In this document: piece by piece, positions 1 to 10,671 of the stretch
Numbering within the stretch: the first letter of the stretch is position 1
Layout of the letters: each line of letters begins with the position of its first letter
Assembly: GCA_903838565.1 (NCBI GenBank)
Contig: CAILZB010000041.1
Coordinates: 1-64,000, forward strand
Direction of reading: 5' to 3'
DNA length: 64,000 nt
DNA from: an uncultured beta proteobacterium
GTDB taxonomy: Bacteria; Pseudomonadota; Gammaproteobacteria; Burkholderiales; Burkholderiaceae_C
The notes under the pieces: model-generated
What the model saw: only the letters and a program-made list of their open reading frames with translations
Databases searched by the model: none
Told to the model about the DNA's origin: nothing
Translations under genes and position numbers: made by a program

Positions 1-29
1 ACGCGACGGCCAACACCGCTCCACTTGAT

Positions 30-119
30 GGATAAGTAGGGGGTCGGCATGGATATGTGGACAAGCTTGCAAAACGCCCAGCTTGACCACATACCCACAC
101 CTCCCACCCGTACTTACCC
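30..119. repeat. Long imperfect palindrome (hairpin element)
   Basis: Bases 30-67 are the imperfect reverse complement of 80-119, with a 12-base loop at 68-79. The inner arms (54-67 and 80-93) pair at 13 of 14 positions; the outer blocks (30-42 and 107-119) pair at 11 of 13; by hand about 30 of 38 aligned bases match with one 2-base bulge. No gene overlaps it. Such a structure fits a MITE-like or REP-like element, a recombination site or a folded RNA. It sits just before a nuclease gene that lacks its 5' part, so it may be linked to that damage; this is inference. Confidence 0.5.
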
Positions 120-208
120 ACAAGGGTCTTGCCTACGGCCTGACGCGCTTCGCTTGCCAATCAGCCGTTTGAAATGAATCCCAAATACCCAAGTACGGAG
201 TCCATTTA

Positions 209-673
209 TTGAGTATGAATGAGTACCGGGTATTTCACATGGCGCCCGCCGGTGACATGGGCACGGAGGAGTCGATGGCGCAAAGCTTCTCTCTGGCCAA
301 CACGGTGCCGCAAAGCGTCGTAGGCAACCGCCACGCCTGGGCGGCGATCGAGAAGGCCACGCGCAAGTATGTGATGCGCGCCGCCGGAGATGTGTTCGTG
401 ATCACCGGCCCGGTGTTCGAGCCGAATCCGCCCACGATTGGCGCCAACCGGGTGTGGGTGCCGCAGCATCTGTTCAAGCTGGTGTACGACCCGTCCACCG
501 GACGCGCCTGGGCGCACTGGCTGGACAACCGGGATGAGGCGCACGCCGGCAAGCCGATCAGCTACGCCGAGCTGGTGCAACGCACCGGCATCGAGTTTCT
601 TCCCGCAAGCAGCACGACGGCCGCGCTGTCACCGTTTTCGTTGACCGCGATTTCACCGAAAATCCGCGAATGA
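209..673 (+). pseudogene. 5'-truncated DNA/RNA non-specific endonuclease
   Basis: The 154-residue frame carries the C-terminal two thirds of a NUC1/EndoG-type nuclease: HMAPAGDM, MAQSFSLANTVPQ, a WAAIEKATRKYV stretch and GDVFVITGPVF are family hallmarks. These enzymes are normally secreted, about 220-270 residues long, and cut DNA and RNA with a DRGH motif plus an Asn-bound metal. Here the motif reads RVFH, so only the His survives, and the leader and first strands are missing. A neighbouring frame reads TGYF just before the His, which suggests small deletions at the motif. The frame opens with TTG at 209 (ATG at 215). It is probably inactive. Its stop overlaps the next start (ATGA). Confidence 0.6.
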
Positions 674-1173
674 GCAGCCCACGTTTCGATCTTCGCCCGG
701 GCCTGACGGAGCCCGTCGTCCTGCTGATTTCGCGCCGCGCGGTCGAGAGCATGGACGTCGCCTCGGTGCTCAAACCGCTGAACATCCTGCTGGCGGCGCG
801 CGAGGATACCTGGCTCTACCGCGGGCAGTTGTCGCTCGTCGTCGACGGCTACGAGGATGATCCGCGTGCCCTGGTGGACATTCCCGAGGTTCGGGCCTTT
901 CTGCGCGCCTTCAGCGCTGCCTGGCCGTACTGGGCGTTCTTCTTCAATCAGGTCGACGACAGCATCATCATTCTGGGCTCCTGCGTTTGTGGCGCTGCCT
1001 ACCCGGGCGGTGGCGCAGTGCAGATCGACGCGGAGAGGCTCAGGTCATTCCTGTTCGATGGATTCGCCGGCGTGAACGCGCTGTTCGAAAAGCACGGATT
1101 CCCCGAATCCGAAAACGAAATCATCAGCCGTGGCTTGCTGGAGGTGATCGAACAGGCCGGCTTGACGAGGTAA
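670..1173 (+). CDS. Conserved hypothetical protein, 167 aa
   Basis: I do not recognise the family. The 167-residue protein has no signal peptide or membrane segment and looks like a soluble cytoplasmic protein, with an acidic N-terminal half and a central hydrophobic stretch (about residues 80-95, PYWAFFFNQVDD) typical of a buried core strand. A Cys-rich loop, GSCVCGAAYPGG, follows at about residues 101-112. The ATG lies inside the stop of the upstream nuclease remnant (4-base overlap), so the pair were probably once co-translated and this protein may have been a partner or immunity-like protein of the nuclease. That role is conjecture; no motif supports it. Confidence 0.6.
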   Translation: MSSPRFDLRPGLTEPVVLLISRRAVESMDVASVLKPLNILLAAREDTWLYRGQLSLVVDGYEDDPRALVDIPEVRAFLRAFSAAWPYWAFFFNQVDDSIIILGSCVCGAAYPGGGAVQIDAERLRSFLFDGFAGVNALFEKHGFPESENEIISRGLLEVIEQAGLTR

Positions 1174-1206
1174 GTGCGCAGGGCTGCTTCCAGCCTGCCG
1201 ATTCAA

Positions 1207-1254
1207 AGTCAGTGTGCGGTTTTCGAAACCCCTGCCTGGGGCTGTTCACTGACT
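1207..1254. terminator. Structured convergent gap, possible bidirectional terminator
   Basis: Between two convergent genes, AGTCAGTG (1207-1214) pairs perfectly with CACTGACT (1247-1254). Inside this outer stem lie two smaller hairpins, GGTTT/AAACC (1218-1230) and CCCC/GGGG (1229-1241), which share two bases and so are alternatives. There is no T-run on either side, so intrinsic termination is not assured. Confidence 0.3.
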
Positions 1255-2234
1255 CAGGTCTCCAGTGGCTTGCAGATGGCATCGATTCGGGCCAGCACCT
1301 CAGGTGTGAGCTTGGGCGTGAGCGCCAATGCGCCCAGGTTGTCCTGCAACTGGCTCAGCTTGCTCGCACCCAGAATCACGGTACTGACGCGCGGGTTCCT
1401 GTTCACCCAAGCAATGGACAATTGGGCCACGTTGCCGCCCAACTCGGTTGCAATCTCGCTGAGCTGGCCCACGGCCACATTCCTGGCTGCATCGGTCAGG
1501 CCGGGCAACAAGAAGCTCATGTCACCCATCGCTCCGCGGCTGCCCGCTGGTACGCCATTGCGGTACTTGCCGCTCAGCAGGCCTGAAGCCAAAGGGCTCC
1601 AGGTCGTCAGGCCCAATTGCATGTCATCGTACAGACGGCTGTATTCCTGTTCTACGCGCGAGCGGTGAAACAGGTGGTACTGCGGCTGCTCCATCACGGG
1701 CTTGTGCAGGTGGTGGCGCTCGGCGATCTCGTAGGCAGCGCGAATCTCGTCCGCGCTCCATTCACTGGTGCCCCAATACAAGGCCTTGCCCTGAGTGATC
1801 ATGTCGCTCATGGCCCACACGGTTTCTTCAATCGGGGTGAGCGGATCGGGGCGGTGGCAGAAGACCAAGTCAATGAAATCGAGCTGCATGCGCTTCAAGG
1901 AACCATCCATCGCCTGCGACAGGTACTTGCGGTTCAGGGTGTTGCGCTTGTTCACCTTCAGGCCCGGCGTCTCCAGGCCCCAGTAAAACTTCGTAGAGAC
2001 CACGTAGTCCAGGCGAGCCCACTTCAAGGCCTTGAAGGCCGCACCCATCACCACCTCGCTTTGCCCCTGGGCATAGGCTTCGGCGTTGTCAAAGAAGTTG
2101 ATGCCAGCATCTTTGGCGGCGGCCAGCATCTCCGATGCGGCCTTGGTGTCCACCTGGTTGTGGTACGTCACCCAGGAGCCCAGGGAGAGTTCGGAGAGTT
2201 GCAGGCCGCTGCGGCCGAGACGTCGATATTGCAT
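1254..2234 (-). CDS. Aldo/keto reductase, Kv-beta-like
   Basis: A 326-residue NAD(P)H-dependent aldo/keto reductase of the voltage-gated potassium channel beta-subunit-like subgroup. It starts at [11 protein letters not shown], the normal N-terminus of the family; an upstream in-frame start would add 40 unconserved residues. The catalytic tetrad is present: Asp49 and Tyr54 ([11 protein letters not shown]), Lys82 (STKFYWG) and His127 (VFCHRPD). [24 protein letters not shown] and [14 protein letters not shown] are typical of this subgroup, whose mammalian members have Asn where this protein has His. The substrate is unknown, probably an aldehyde or ketone. A small hairpin (GCTCTC/GAGAGC, 2245-2261) lies just upstream of the start. 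It stands alone downstream of the chemoreceptor gene, 222 bases away. Confidence 0.9.
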   Translation of the reverse strand: MQYRRLGRSGLQLSELSLGSWVTYHNQVDTKAASEMLAAAKDAGINFFDNAEAYAQGQSEVVMGAAFKALKWARLDYVVSTKFYWGLETPGLKVNKRNTLNRKYLSQAMDGSLKRMQLDFIDLVFCHRPDPLTPIEETVWAMSDMITQGKALYWGTSEWSADEIRAAYEIAERHHLHKPVMEQPQYHLFHRSRVEQEYSRLYDDMQLGLTTWSPLASGLLSGKYRNGVPAGSRGAMGDMSFLLPGLTDAARNVAVGQLSEIATELGGNVAQLSIAWVNRNPRVSTVILGASKLSQLQDNLGALALTPKLTPEVLARIDAICKPLET

Positions 2235-2456
2235 GGTGTTTGTCGCTCTCGTGATGAGAGCCCTGTGTTTCGGGGGTGTCTGCAGACGGGAAATTCCATC
2301 CGATCCGCTGAAGTATGGCAGAGGCGAAAGGCAGGCATTTTTTGCTGGCGGCACGAGTTTCTCGCTCCAGCATGCATGCCATGCCGATCAGGGAAAACGG
2401 ATTGCAAACCGGCTCCGATAGCCGCTTTCGAGGCCTTTTCTTGCGCGATGCCGGAG

Positions 2457-4967
2457 TCAGACCGGTAGCCCGCGCCGTGTGGAAAGTCGCGTCCCGGGCA
2501 GTGCTTTAGATTCCGCTGCCGAGCGGCGCGTCCTGGGTGACACGTCGTTGGTTGTGAAGAAGGCAATGCTGTGCTGCAACTGCTTGGCCTGACCCGACAA
2601 TTCTTCGCTGGTTGCCGCAAGTTGCTCCGAAGCGGATGCGTTTTGCTGTGTGGCTTGGGATAGCTGCCCCATGGCGCCGCCGATGTGCCGGACCGATCCG
2701 CTTTGCTCTGCGCTGGCGGCGGCGATTTCCCGAACCAGTTCGCTGGTCCTTTGGATGCTGGGTACGATTTCGTCCAACAGTTTTCCGGCGCGCTCTGCCG
2801 TGGACACGCTCGACCCGGCCAGATCACCGATCTCCCTGGCGGCCTGCTGGCTGCGCTCGGCGAGCTTGCGCACCTCCGCGGCGACCACGGCAAAGCCCTT
2901 GCCATGCTCACCTGCTCTGGCGGCTTCAATGGCGGCATTCAAGGCCAGCAGGTTGGTCTGGTAGGCAATGTCGTCGATGATGCCGATCTTGGCGGCAATC
3001 TGTTTCATGGCCAGCACCGTCTGATTCACCGCGCTGCCGCCGTCCGTCGCTTCCTTGCTGGCTTTTGAGGCCATGCTTTCAGTGACTCGGGCGTTGTCAC
3101 TGTTCTGGCTGATGCTTGCCGACATGACGTCGATCTGGGTCGTGGACCCTTCGACGCTGGCGGCCTGTTCACTGGCGGCCTGGGACAGGGCCTGCGCTGT
3201 GGCGCTGACCTGGTCGGCTGCGCCTGTCAGTGCATTGGCAGCATCGCGCACTTCGCCCATGACTCGCGTCAGGTTCTCTGCTGTTGCGTTGGCGCTGTCC
3301 TTGACCTTGCCAAACAGCCCGGCGTAGTCTTTCTCGATGCGTTGGGTCAGATCTCCCTGGGCCATGGCGGCCAGCACGGTGGCGACATCGGTCAATCCTC
3401 GTTCGCTGGTATCGAGCAACTGGTTCATGCCGGTGGACAAGGTGGCGAAGAAGCCCGTCTTGTCGCTCAGGTTCAGTCTTTGCCGGAAGTCGCCCTGCGT
3501 GGCCAGATGCACCAGCGCATCGATTTCCCGCTCGGCAGCGAGCTGCTCGGTGACATCACTCCACTGCCCGATCGTGCCAAGGCGTTCGCCATCATCGGTC
3601 ACGACGGCGGTGGTGCTCAGGTCGTACATGCGGCCGCCGAGTTCGAGCCTGGATTGGGCCGTGCCGTTGATCTGCCGCAGTCGTGCCAGCGCGGCCGGCG
3701 GATCGGCGTAGAACATCCCGATATTTGCGCCTTGAATCTTTTCCGGATCAAAGCCGGGAATCTGGCGATTGAATCCTTCACGGTGTTTGCGCAATGTGTC
3801 GCGCATGGCGTGATTCACGTAGACGACAGTTCCGTCATCTGCGGCAATTCGCACCGGCAGGCTCACATGGTCGAGTGCCGCTTTCACGCGGGCGTTTAAA
3901 CGCGCTGCAGCATCTGCCGACATCATGAGTTCACGCGCTCGGTCTGCCGCAGTTGTCACCTTGTGCTTTTCACCGGGCAGACTTTCCATACGGTCGTCAA
4001 AATGGCCTTGGACATACTGGCCGATCACTTCGACCAGCCGGGCATTCATCGACATGTGGGCGTTGACCACGTCGTTGACGTTGTTGGCCATTTCCCGGAA
4101 GGCGCCCGAGAAAGAATCGGCCGGCATCTGGTGGCTGATTTCGCCCAATTCGTTGTGTCGACGCGCCATTTCCTTCTGCGCTGCCTCAAACGCGATCAAG
4201 GTTGACTGCATGGCGCCCATGGAGCGCAGCAGTTGGCCGGTCTCGTCGGGCGCGTCAGTGCTGACGTGGCTGGTCAGATCGCCGTTGGAGACGCGTTTCG
4301 CCTCGTCCCTTGCCTGTGCCAATGGACCGGTGATACTGCGGGTGATCAGCAAAGCGCACGCCGTTCCCAGCAGCACCGACAAGACGCCGAGCAGCAGCAG
4401 CAGGTTGCGCGCGCGGTCATTCGCGGCCTTGATCGGTATCGCCGACTCGTCCAGTGCCTTGCGCTGCAGGTTCAAGAGTACTTCCACCTTGGCGAGGTAG
4501 GCCTTCGCCGTTGGCACAAACGTCGTTTCCAGCAACTTGTCGGCTTCCAGCGCGCTGCCCGCCTTCTTGAGGCGACTCACTTCGTCACGCGAGGCGGTGT
4601 AGTCCTTTCGAATGGCACCGATTTCGGCAAACAGCGCCCGCTCTGCCTCGCTCGCCATCAAGGTGCCGACTTTGTTCTGGATCTCGGTCGTCGCGGTTCC
4701 GGAAAGTTTTTGCTCTTCGGCGAAGAATGTGGCCAGCGTCGCGTCGCTGCTTTTGGCAATCGCGGTGGTGCGTCGCACGGCTGTGTGGATGTTTCTATAC
4801 CAGTCCGCGATCAATCGCTCCTTGGCCAGCGGTGCCTCGATCAGACCCTGCGTGGCGGACGAGGCCGTTTGAAGTTGCCACACGCCCACGATCGTCGTCA
4901 CCAGGCTCAGCACGAGAACGAGTGCAAATCCGAGGGCCAGACGGCTACCGATGGCTAATTTGTTCAT
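2457..4967 (-). CDS. Methyl-accepting chemotaxis protein with PAS domain
   Basis: An 836-residue transmembrane chemoreceptor. In order it has TM1 (about 12-30), a helical periplasmic sensor of the four-helix-bundle type, TM2 (about 188-209), HAMP (about 210-262), a long linker, a PAS domain (about 363-478), a second HAMP-like stretch (about 520-575) and the methyl-accepting signalling coiled coil (about 570-800). The highly conserved hairpin tip for CheA/CheW binding is seen at about 664-712 ([20 protein letters not shown]). The PAS domain inside a membrane receptor suggests a second, cytoplasmic input such as redox or a bound cofactor. No C-terminal CheR-tethering pentapeptide is visible. 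No other chemotaxis genes lie nearby, so it works with a distant CheA/CheW set. Confidence 0.93.
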   Translation of the reverse strand: MNKLAIGSRLALGFALVLVLSLVTTIVGVWQLQTASSATQGLIEAPLAKERLIADWYRNIHTAVRRTTAIAKSSDATLATFFAEEQKLSGTATTEIQNKVGTLMASEAERALFAEIGAIRKDYTASRDEVSRLKKAGSALEADKLLETTFVPTAKAYLAKVEVLLNLQRKALDESAIPIKAANDRARNLLLLLGVLSVLLGTACALLITRSITGPLAQARDEAKRVSNGDLTSHVSTDAPDETGQLLRSMGAMQSTLIAFEAAQKEMARRHNELGEISHQMPADSFSGAFREMANNVNDVVNAHMSMNARLVEVIGQYVQGHFDDRMESLPGEKHKVTTAADRARELMMSADAAARLNARVKAALDHVSLPVRIAADDGTVVYVNHAMRDTLRKHREGFNRQIPGFDPEKIQGANIGMFYADPPAALARLRQINGTAQSRLELGGRMYDLSTTAVVTDDGERLGTIGQWSDVTEQLAAEREIDALVHLATQGDFRQRLNLSDKTGFFATLSTGMNQLLDTSERGLTDVATVLAAMAQGDLTQRIEKDYAGLFGKVKDSANATAENLTRVMGEVRDAANALTGAADQVSATAQALSQAASEQAASVEGSTTQIDVMSASISQNSDNARVTESMASKASKEATDGGSAVNQTVLAMKQIAAKIGIIDDIAYQTNLLALNAAIEAARAGEHGKGFAVVAAEVRKLAERSQQAAREIGDLAGSSVSTAERAGKLLDEIVPSIQRTSELVREIAAASAEQSGSVRHIGGAMGQLSQATQQNASASEQLAATSEELSGQAKQLQHSIAFFTTNDVSPRTRRSAAESKALPGTRLSTRRGLPV

Positions 4968-5213
4968 AAAGTTCCTGAAATGGAAAGGGATTTCCTGCCG
5001 CTATTTTGCCCCGTCCGGCGACAGGCTCAATCCAGAGACGGCAGCTCGGGAGCCGAACGCAGGTGGAACACCCTGGCACGACGTGCAGCTGCCATAATGA
5101 ATATGGCCTCGCAAGCGTCGAGGCTGCCATCAAGGCCGGCGCGATTTCAGCGTCGGCGGATTGCTATGCCCGCGACCTTCCGCAGCGGGACTCTCAGCCC
5201 ACGGAGATCGAAC

Positions 5214-5522
5214 ATGGTTCTGCTTGAATTCGCAATGACGCCGGGTGGAAAGGGCGAAAGCGTGAGCGAATACGTCGCCCGCATTCTCGATGTCATCGAC
5301 CGCTCCGGTGTACCCTACCAACTCACGCCCATGGGCACCATCCTCGAGGGAGACTGGGACCGCGTGATGAGCGTGGTCAGCGCCTGCTTCAAGGCGCTCG
5401 AGCCCGACTGCACGCGCATTGGCATGAATCTGAAAGTCGACTACCGCGCCGGCCCGGCAGGGCGGATGAGAAGCAAGACCGAGAAGGTCGAGGAACGCCT
5501 GGGTCGCAAGCTGGCGACCTGA
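5214..5522 (+). CDS. MTH1187/UPF0045 family thiamine-binding-like protein
   Basis: A 102-residue protein of the MTH1187 (UPF0045) family, small ferredoxin-like-fold proteins that form tetramers; relatives such as YkoF bind thiamine. Family features are the N-terminal strand VLLEFAMTPGGKGESVSEYVARI, the YQLTPMGTILEGDWDRVM segment and the C-terminal EKVEERLG. The ATG at 5214 is chosen because it begins the conserved domain and has GGAG at 5203-5206, 7 bases upstream; the frame is open further up but without conservation. It is divergent from the chemoreceptor and has no visible TPP riboswitch upstream. Confidence 0.85.
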   Translation: MVLLEFAMTPGGKGESVSEYVARILDVIDRSGVPYQLTPMGTILEGDWDRVMSVVSACFKALEPDCTRIGMNLKVDYRAGPAGRMRSKTEKVEERLGRKLAT

Positions 5523-5675
5523 GCCTCCATTCAGACCACGTCCTTTGTGTCCAGTCAGCCGCACCATGGGACTTTGCCTTTGCAGCCTCGCGGTTGCCAC
5601 TCACAGGCGCTCTGAACCGCTTTGGCCCAGGCCCTGAAGTCCTTCGTTTGTCAAGTACCTTTTGAGAGTTTCACC

Positions 5676-5876
5676 ATGACCATCTGTCCTGTTGCCATCG
5701 CTGTGGGTTGCCAGAAGTGCCCTGCATTGAAGCTGTGTCCGCTCAAGTCCCTGCTGGGCGATCAGCCTAAAGCGCCGAGCGCCAGTCCGGTGGCCGTGCC
5801 GCGCCGCAAGCCGGGTGCCAGCGCGACCAAAGGAGCTTCCAAAAGAGCGGCGCCTGGCCGCAAGAAATCCAGCTGA
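5676..5876 (+). CDS. Small Cys-rich basic protein, 66 aa
   Basis: The protein starts MTICPVAIAVGCQKCP and has four Cys in its first 20 residues (CPVAIAVGCQKCPALKLCP), followed by a 40-residue low-complexity tail rich in Ala, Pro, Lys and Arg. Similar short 'AVGC-KCP-CP-K' proteins occur in Burkholderiales but their role is not known to me. The Cys spacing could bind a metal, and the basic tail could bind nucleic acid; both are inference. An in-frame start at 5622 exists, but the conserved part begins at 5676. It lies alone between the thiamine-binding-like gene and the acyl-CoA synthetase gene. Confidence 0.6.
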   Translation: MTICPVAIAVGCQKCPALKLCPLKSLLGDQPKAPSASPVAVPRRKPGASATKGASKRAAPGRKKSS

Positions 5877-6061
5877 CAGGGTAAGCCCATGCGCCGTTGC
5901 TGATGCGCGCAAAATCGCTGCGCATGGATTTATTCAAAATATATCGTGCATCGCTGCACATCGCGTTCGCCGCAACGCTGACGACGGAATCGACAGGCAC
6001 GCTGATTCAGCGTGCTCGTGGCGTCTGACCGCGTGCGGCACGAAACCAAGGAACTTGCGTA

Positions 6062-7921
6062 ATGACCACCTTCAGCCGGACGCCACTGTGCAATCGCGCC
6101 GACATCCAGCGCTTCGAGCAGGAAATGCCGTTCGATCAGCGCCTGGCGGCGCGCAGCATCTATGACCTGTTCGTGGCCACGGCTCAGCGCCACCCGCAAC
6201 GTATCGGCCTGACCATGATCATGACCGGCGCCGCCGACGAGCAGCCCCGTCGGATCAATTACCGCGAGATGCTGGGCCTTATCCGCCGTGCAGCCAACAT
6301 GTTCGACGCCATTGGCGGCAAGCGCCCCGGGGTCGCCTATATGCTGCCGAACCTGATCGAGACCCATGCCACGCTGTGGGGCGCGGAAACGGCCGGCTTT
6401 GCGGTGCCGATCAACTTTCTGCTGCAGCCCGACCATATCGCCGAATTGATACAGGCCTCGGGCGCGACCATCCTGGTGGCGCTGGGTCCGCATCCTCACC
6501 TGGACATCTGGGAAAAGGCTCAGTTGGTCAAAGGCCTGTTGCCGCACATCACGCTCATTCGCGTGGTGCCCCCCGCAACGCCGGCCGCGCAGGACGTGCT
6601 CGATTTTCACGCGACCCTCGATCGCTATCCGGCCGACCGTCTGCTGATGGCACCCGGAAGCGGAGACGACATTTCGGCCTATTTCCATACCGGCGGGACC
6701 ACCGGAACGCCCAAGCTGGTGGCGCATACGCACCGCAGTCAGATCGTCTCGGCTTTCGGCGGTTCGGTGATGCTGCACATGTCCGACCAGGACGTGTTTA
6801 CCAGCGGCTTTCCGCTGTTTCATGTCGCCGGTACCATCATCTGCGGCCTGTCCTGTTTCATGAGCGGCGGCGAGGTGCTGATTCTCTCCCCGGTCGGTTT
6901 CCGCAATCCCGCCATGGTCAGCGGATTCTGGAAGATCGTCGAAAAATACCAAGCGACATTGGTCGGCGCCGTGCCCACCGCACTCGGTGCCATTCTTGAT
7001 GTGCCCATTGACGGCGCCGACATCTCCAGCGTGCGCGTCGGCATCTGTGGCGCGGCCTCGCTGCCGCGGGCCGTGGGCGAACGCTTCGAACAACTCACCG
7101 GCAAGCATCTGCATGAAGTGCTGGGCATGACCGAGTCCTCCGGCCTGACCTGCATCGATCCGGCCGGTGGCGAGCGCGGCCCGGGTTCGGTCGGCTATGC
7201 CCTGCCGTACACGCAGGTCGAGATTCGCCAGCTCAATGCCGACGGCAGCGTGGGCCCTGTATGTGCTTGCGAGGAGATCGGGGTGCTGACGGTGCGCGGT
7301 GATACGGTTTCGCCTGGCTACAAGAACGTCGAGCAAAACACTGGCGTGTTCAGCGACGGCCTGCTGAACAGCGGCGATCTGGCCTACACCGATGCCGTGG
7401 GGCGCATCTATGTGGCCGGGCGTGCCAAGGATCTGATCATCCGCAGTGGTCACAACATCGACCCCTTGATGATCGAGAACGTGATGACCACGCATCCGGC
7501 GGTGGCACTTGCTGCCGCGGTCGCTCAGCCCGACGCCTACGCCGGCGAGATACCGGTCTGCTACGTCACCTTGCGCCCCGGCGCCAGTGTTACCGACACC
7601 GAACTGCATGCCCACGCCCAGACCCACATCGCGGAGCGCCCGGCCTGGCCGCGGCATATCTACCTCATCGACGTGATGCCTGTGACCAACGTCGGCAAGA
7701 TCTACAAACCGCAACTGCGCGTCGATGCCGCAAAGCGCCTGGTGCAGCACATCGTGACCGAGGACCTCGGTCTGAGCGACGCGCGCATTCACGTGGCCGA
7801 CGGAGGCAAGCGTGGTTTGAAGGTGAGCGTGGTATTGCCCGAATCTCTGGCCCAGCAGGTGTCCAAAGTCACCGCGGCGCTGGCGGATTTTGTCTTCGAA
7901 TCCAGCGTCGCTGTGGGCTGA
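6062..7921 (+). CDS. Acyl-CoA synthetase (AMP-binding family)
   Basis: A 619-residue ANL-superfamily adenylate-forming enzyme, expected to activate a carboxylic acid with ATP and join it to coenzyme A. The ATP-binding P-loop is HTGGTTGTPK (209-218). LGMTESSG is the A5 motif, NSGDLAYTDAVGRIYVAGR and RSGHNIDP form A7-A8, and NVGKIYKP carries the catalytic Lys of A10. The C-terminus extends about 60 residues past A10, longer than usual. The acid substrate cannot be read from the sequence; related sequences are annotated as fatty-acyl or AMP-dependent synthetases. It is a stand-alone gene with no beta-oxidation neighbours in the window. Confidence 0.9.
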   Translation: MTTFSRTPLCNRADIQRFEQEMPFDQRLAARSIYDLFVATAQRHPQRIGLTMIMTGAADEQPRRINYREMLGLIRRAANMFDAIGGKRPGVAYMLPNLIETHATLWGAETAGFAVPINFLLQPDHIAELIQASGATILVALGPHPHLDIWEKAQLVKGLLPHITLIRVVPPATPAAQDVLDFHATLDRYPADRLLMAPGSGDDISAYFHTGGTTGTPKLVAHTHRSQIVSAFGGSVMLHMSDQDVFTSGFPLFHVAGTIICGLSCFMSGGEVLILSPVGFRNPAMVSGFWKIVEKYQATLVGAVPTALGAILDVPIDGADISSVRVGICGAASLPRAVGERFEQLTGKHLHEVLGMTESSGLTCIDPAGGERGPGSVGYALPYTQVEIRQLNADGSVGPVCACEEIGVLTVRGDTVSPGYKNVEQNTGVFSDGLLNSGDLAYTDAVGRIYVAGRAKDLIIRSGHNIDPLMIENVMTTHPAVALAAAVAQPDAYAGEIPVCYVTLRPGASVTDTELHAHAQTHIAERPAWPRHIYLIDVMPVTNVGKIYKPQLRVDAAKRLVQHIVTEDLGLSDARIHVADGGKRGLKVSVVLPESLAQQVSKVTAALADFVFESSVAVG

Positions 7922-8071
7922 CAGGACACCATCGAAGCGCTATGCCAACCACGCGTCGCCCATCCCGCCGCGGCGCCATGTGCGGCCTTCCTTGAAGACC
8001 TGAAGCAAGCAGTTGGCTTGCGGGCCGCTCTTCTTGAGCGGTCTTGAGGACGACTTGCGGCGCGCCCCATT

Positions 8072-8200
8072 GTTGCCGCTACGCACGTTGACGGCACCTA
8101 CCGACATTCGTACTGCGCCCGAGTTGATCCGGTCGAAATCGACCAGACGCTCCAGCGTCTGCTTCAACGGCGAAGTGTCGCAGAAGCTGATCGCCGCCGG
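8072..8200 (-). pseudogene. Remnant of patatin-like phospholipase
   Basis: A stretch of about 43 codons within an otherwise meaningless frame (7940-8275) reads FCDTSPLKQTLERLVDFD and RINSGAVRMSVGAVNVRSGN. This is the conserved interior of DUF3734-type patatin phospholipases, just after the catalytic Ser region. The Ser and Asp of the patatin dyad and several hundred flanking residues are missing, and the reading frame turns basic and unrelated after it. This is a decayed fragment, not a functional gene. The rest of 7922-8320 shows no other recognisable coding sequence. Confidence 0.6.
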
Positions 8201-8320
8201 CGTGCCGCGCTGCTGGAAGGCCACGGCCCTGAAGGTCTCACCACAGACCGGGCATGATTTTGTGCCCTCATCCATGGGGTCTTTCGCTTGCCAAGAGGGT
8301 TTTCAATGCCGTGTTGTGCG

Positions 8321-8506
8321 TTATTTCCGGTCGGCGTTGCGGATCGCCTCCTTGACATCGCCAAGCTTCTTTTCCGCGCTGCCTTCGACCTGTTGCAGCA
8401 ACCCCTTGGCCTGTTGCTCCTTGCTGCCCACCAGCTTGCCAGCTTCCTCCTGAACCTTTCCGGCGAGGTCTTTGAAAGTGCCGTTGACTTGATCTTTATT
8501 CATCAT
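8321..8506 (-). CDS. CsbD family stress-response protein
   Basis: A 61-residue hydrophilic protein of the CsbD family: MNKDQVNGTFKDLAGKVQEE at the N-terminus and a Lys/Glu/Gln-rich helical remainder (GLLQQVEGSAEKKLGDVKEAI). CsbD proteins are small, abundant in stress or stationary phase, and of unknown mechanism. The start may be either Met of the MM pair (8506 or 8503). AAGG lies a few bases upstream on the minus strand. It is a single-gene unit. Confidence 0.9.
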   Translation of the reverse strand: MMNKDQVNGTFKDLAGKVQEEAGKLVGSKEQQAKGLLQQVEGSAEKKLGDVKEAIRNADRK

Positions 8507-8646
8507 GGATTGCCTTGAGAGTTGAAGTGATTTCGGTGTGTGCGAGTCGGTTCATGACCCACGAGTGAATGCTATGAAATCGTCAAGATCCTCACCGTGC
8601 GCTGGCACACAGATCCTGTTGAAGGGCTGAAAGTTGGCAGCAATGA

Positions 8647-8671
8647 CCGGCGAAAGCGCTCCGTTCGCCGG
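8647..8671. repeat. Perfect 8-bp inverted repeat
   Basis: CCGGCGAA (8647-8654) and TTCGCCGG (8664-8671) are separated by 9 bases. It lies in the 215-base gap between the divergent CsbD and PaiB-like genes. It could be an operator or a short REP-like hairpin. The rest of that gap shows nothing I can name. Confidence 0.35.
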
Positions 8672-8721
8672 CGACCCGGGACAGATTTGCAAGCCCCCCC
8701 ATTCCATTGGATACTCTGGGG

Positions 8722-10642
<1,921 letters not shown>

Positions 10643-10671
10643 CCGCTCGGGACGATGCGATACTCGCCGGC

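Noticed and set aside
5074..5098. TGGCACG followed by TGCA, resembling a sigma-54 promoter before the thiamine-binding-like gene
   Set aside because: The GG to GC spacing is 8 or 11 bases rather than the required 10.
5930..7792. 620-codon open frame on the minus strand
   Set aside because: It is antisense to the acyl-CoA synthetase gene, rich in His, Arg, Gly and Gln, and has no recognisable motif; high-GC codon bias keeps the opposite strand open.
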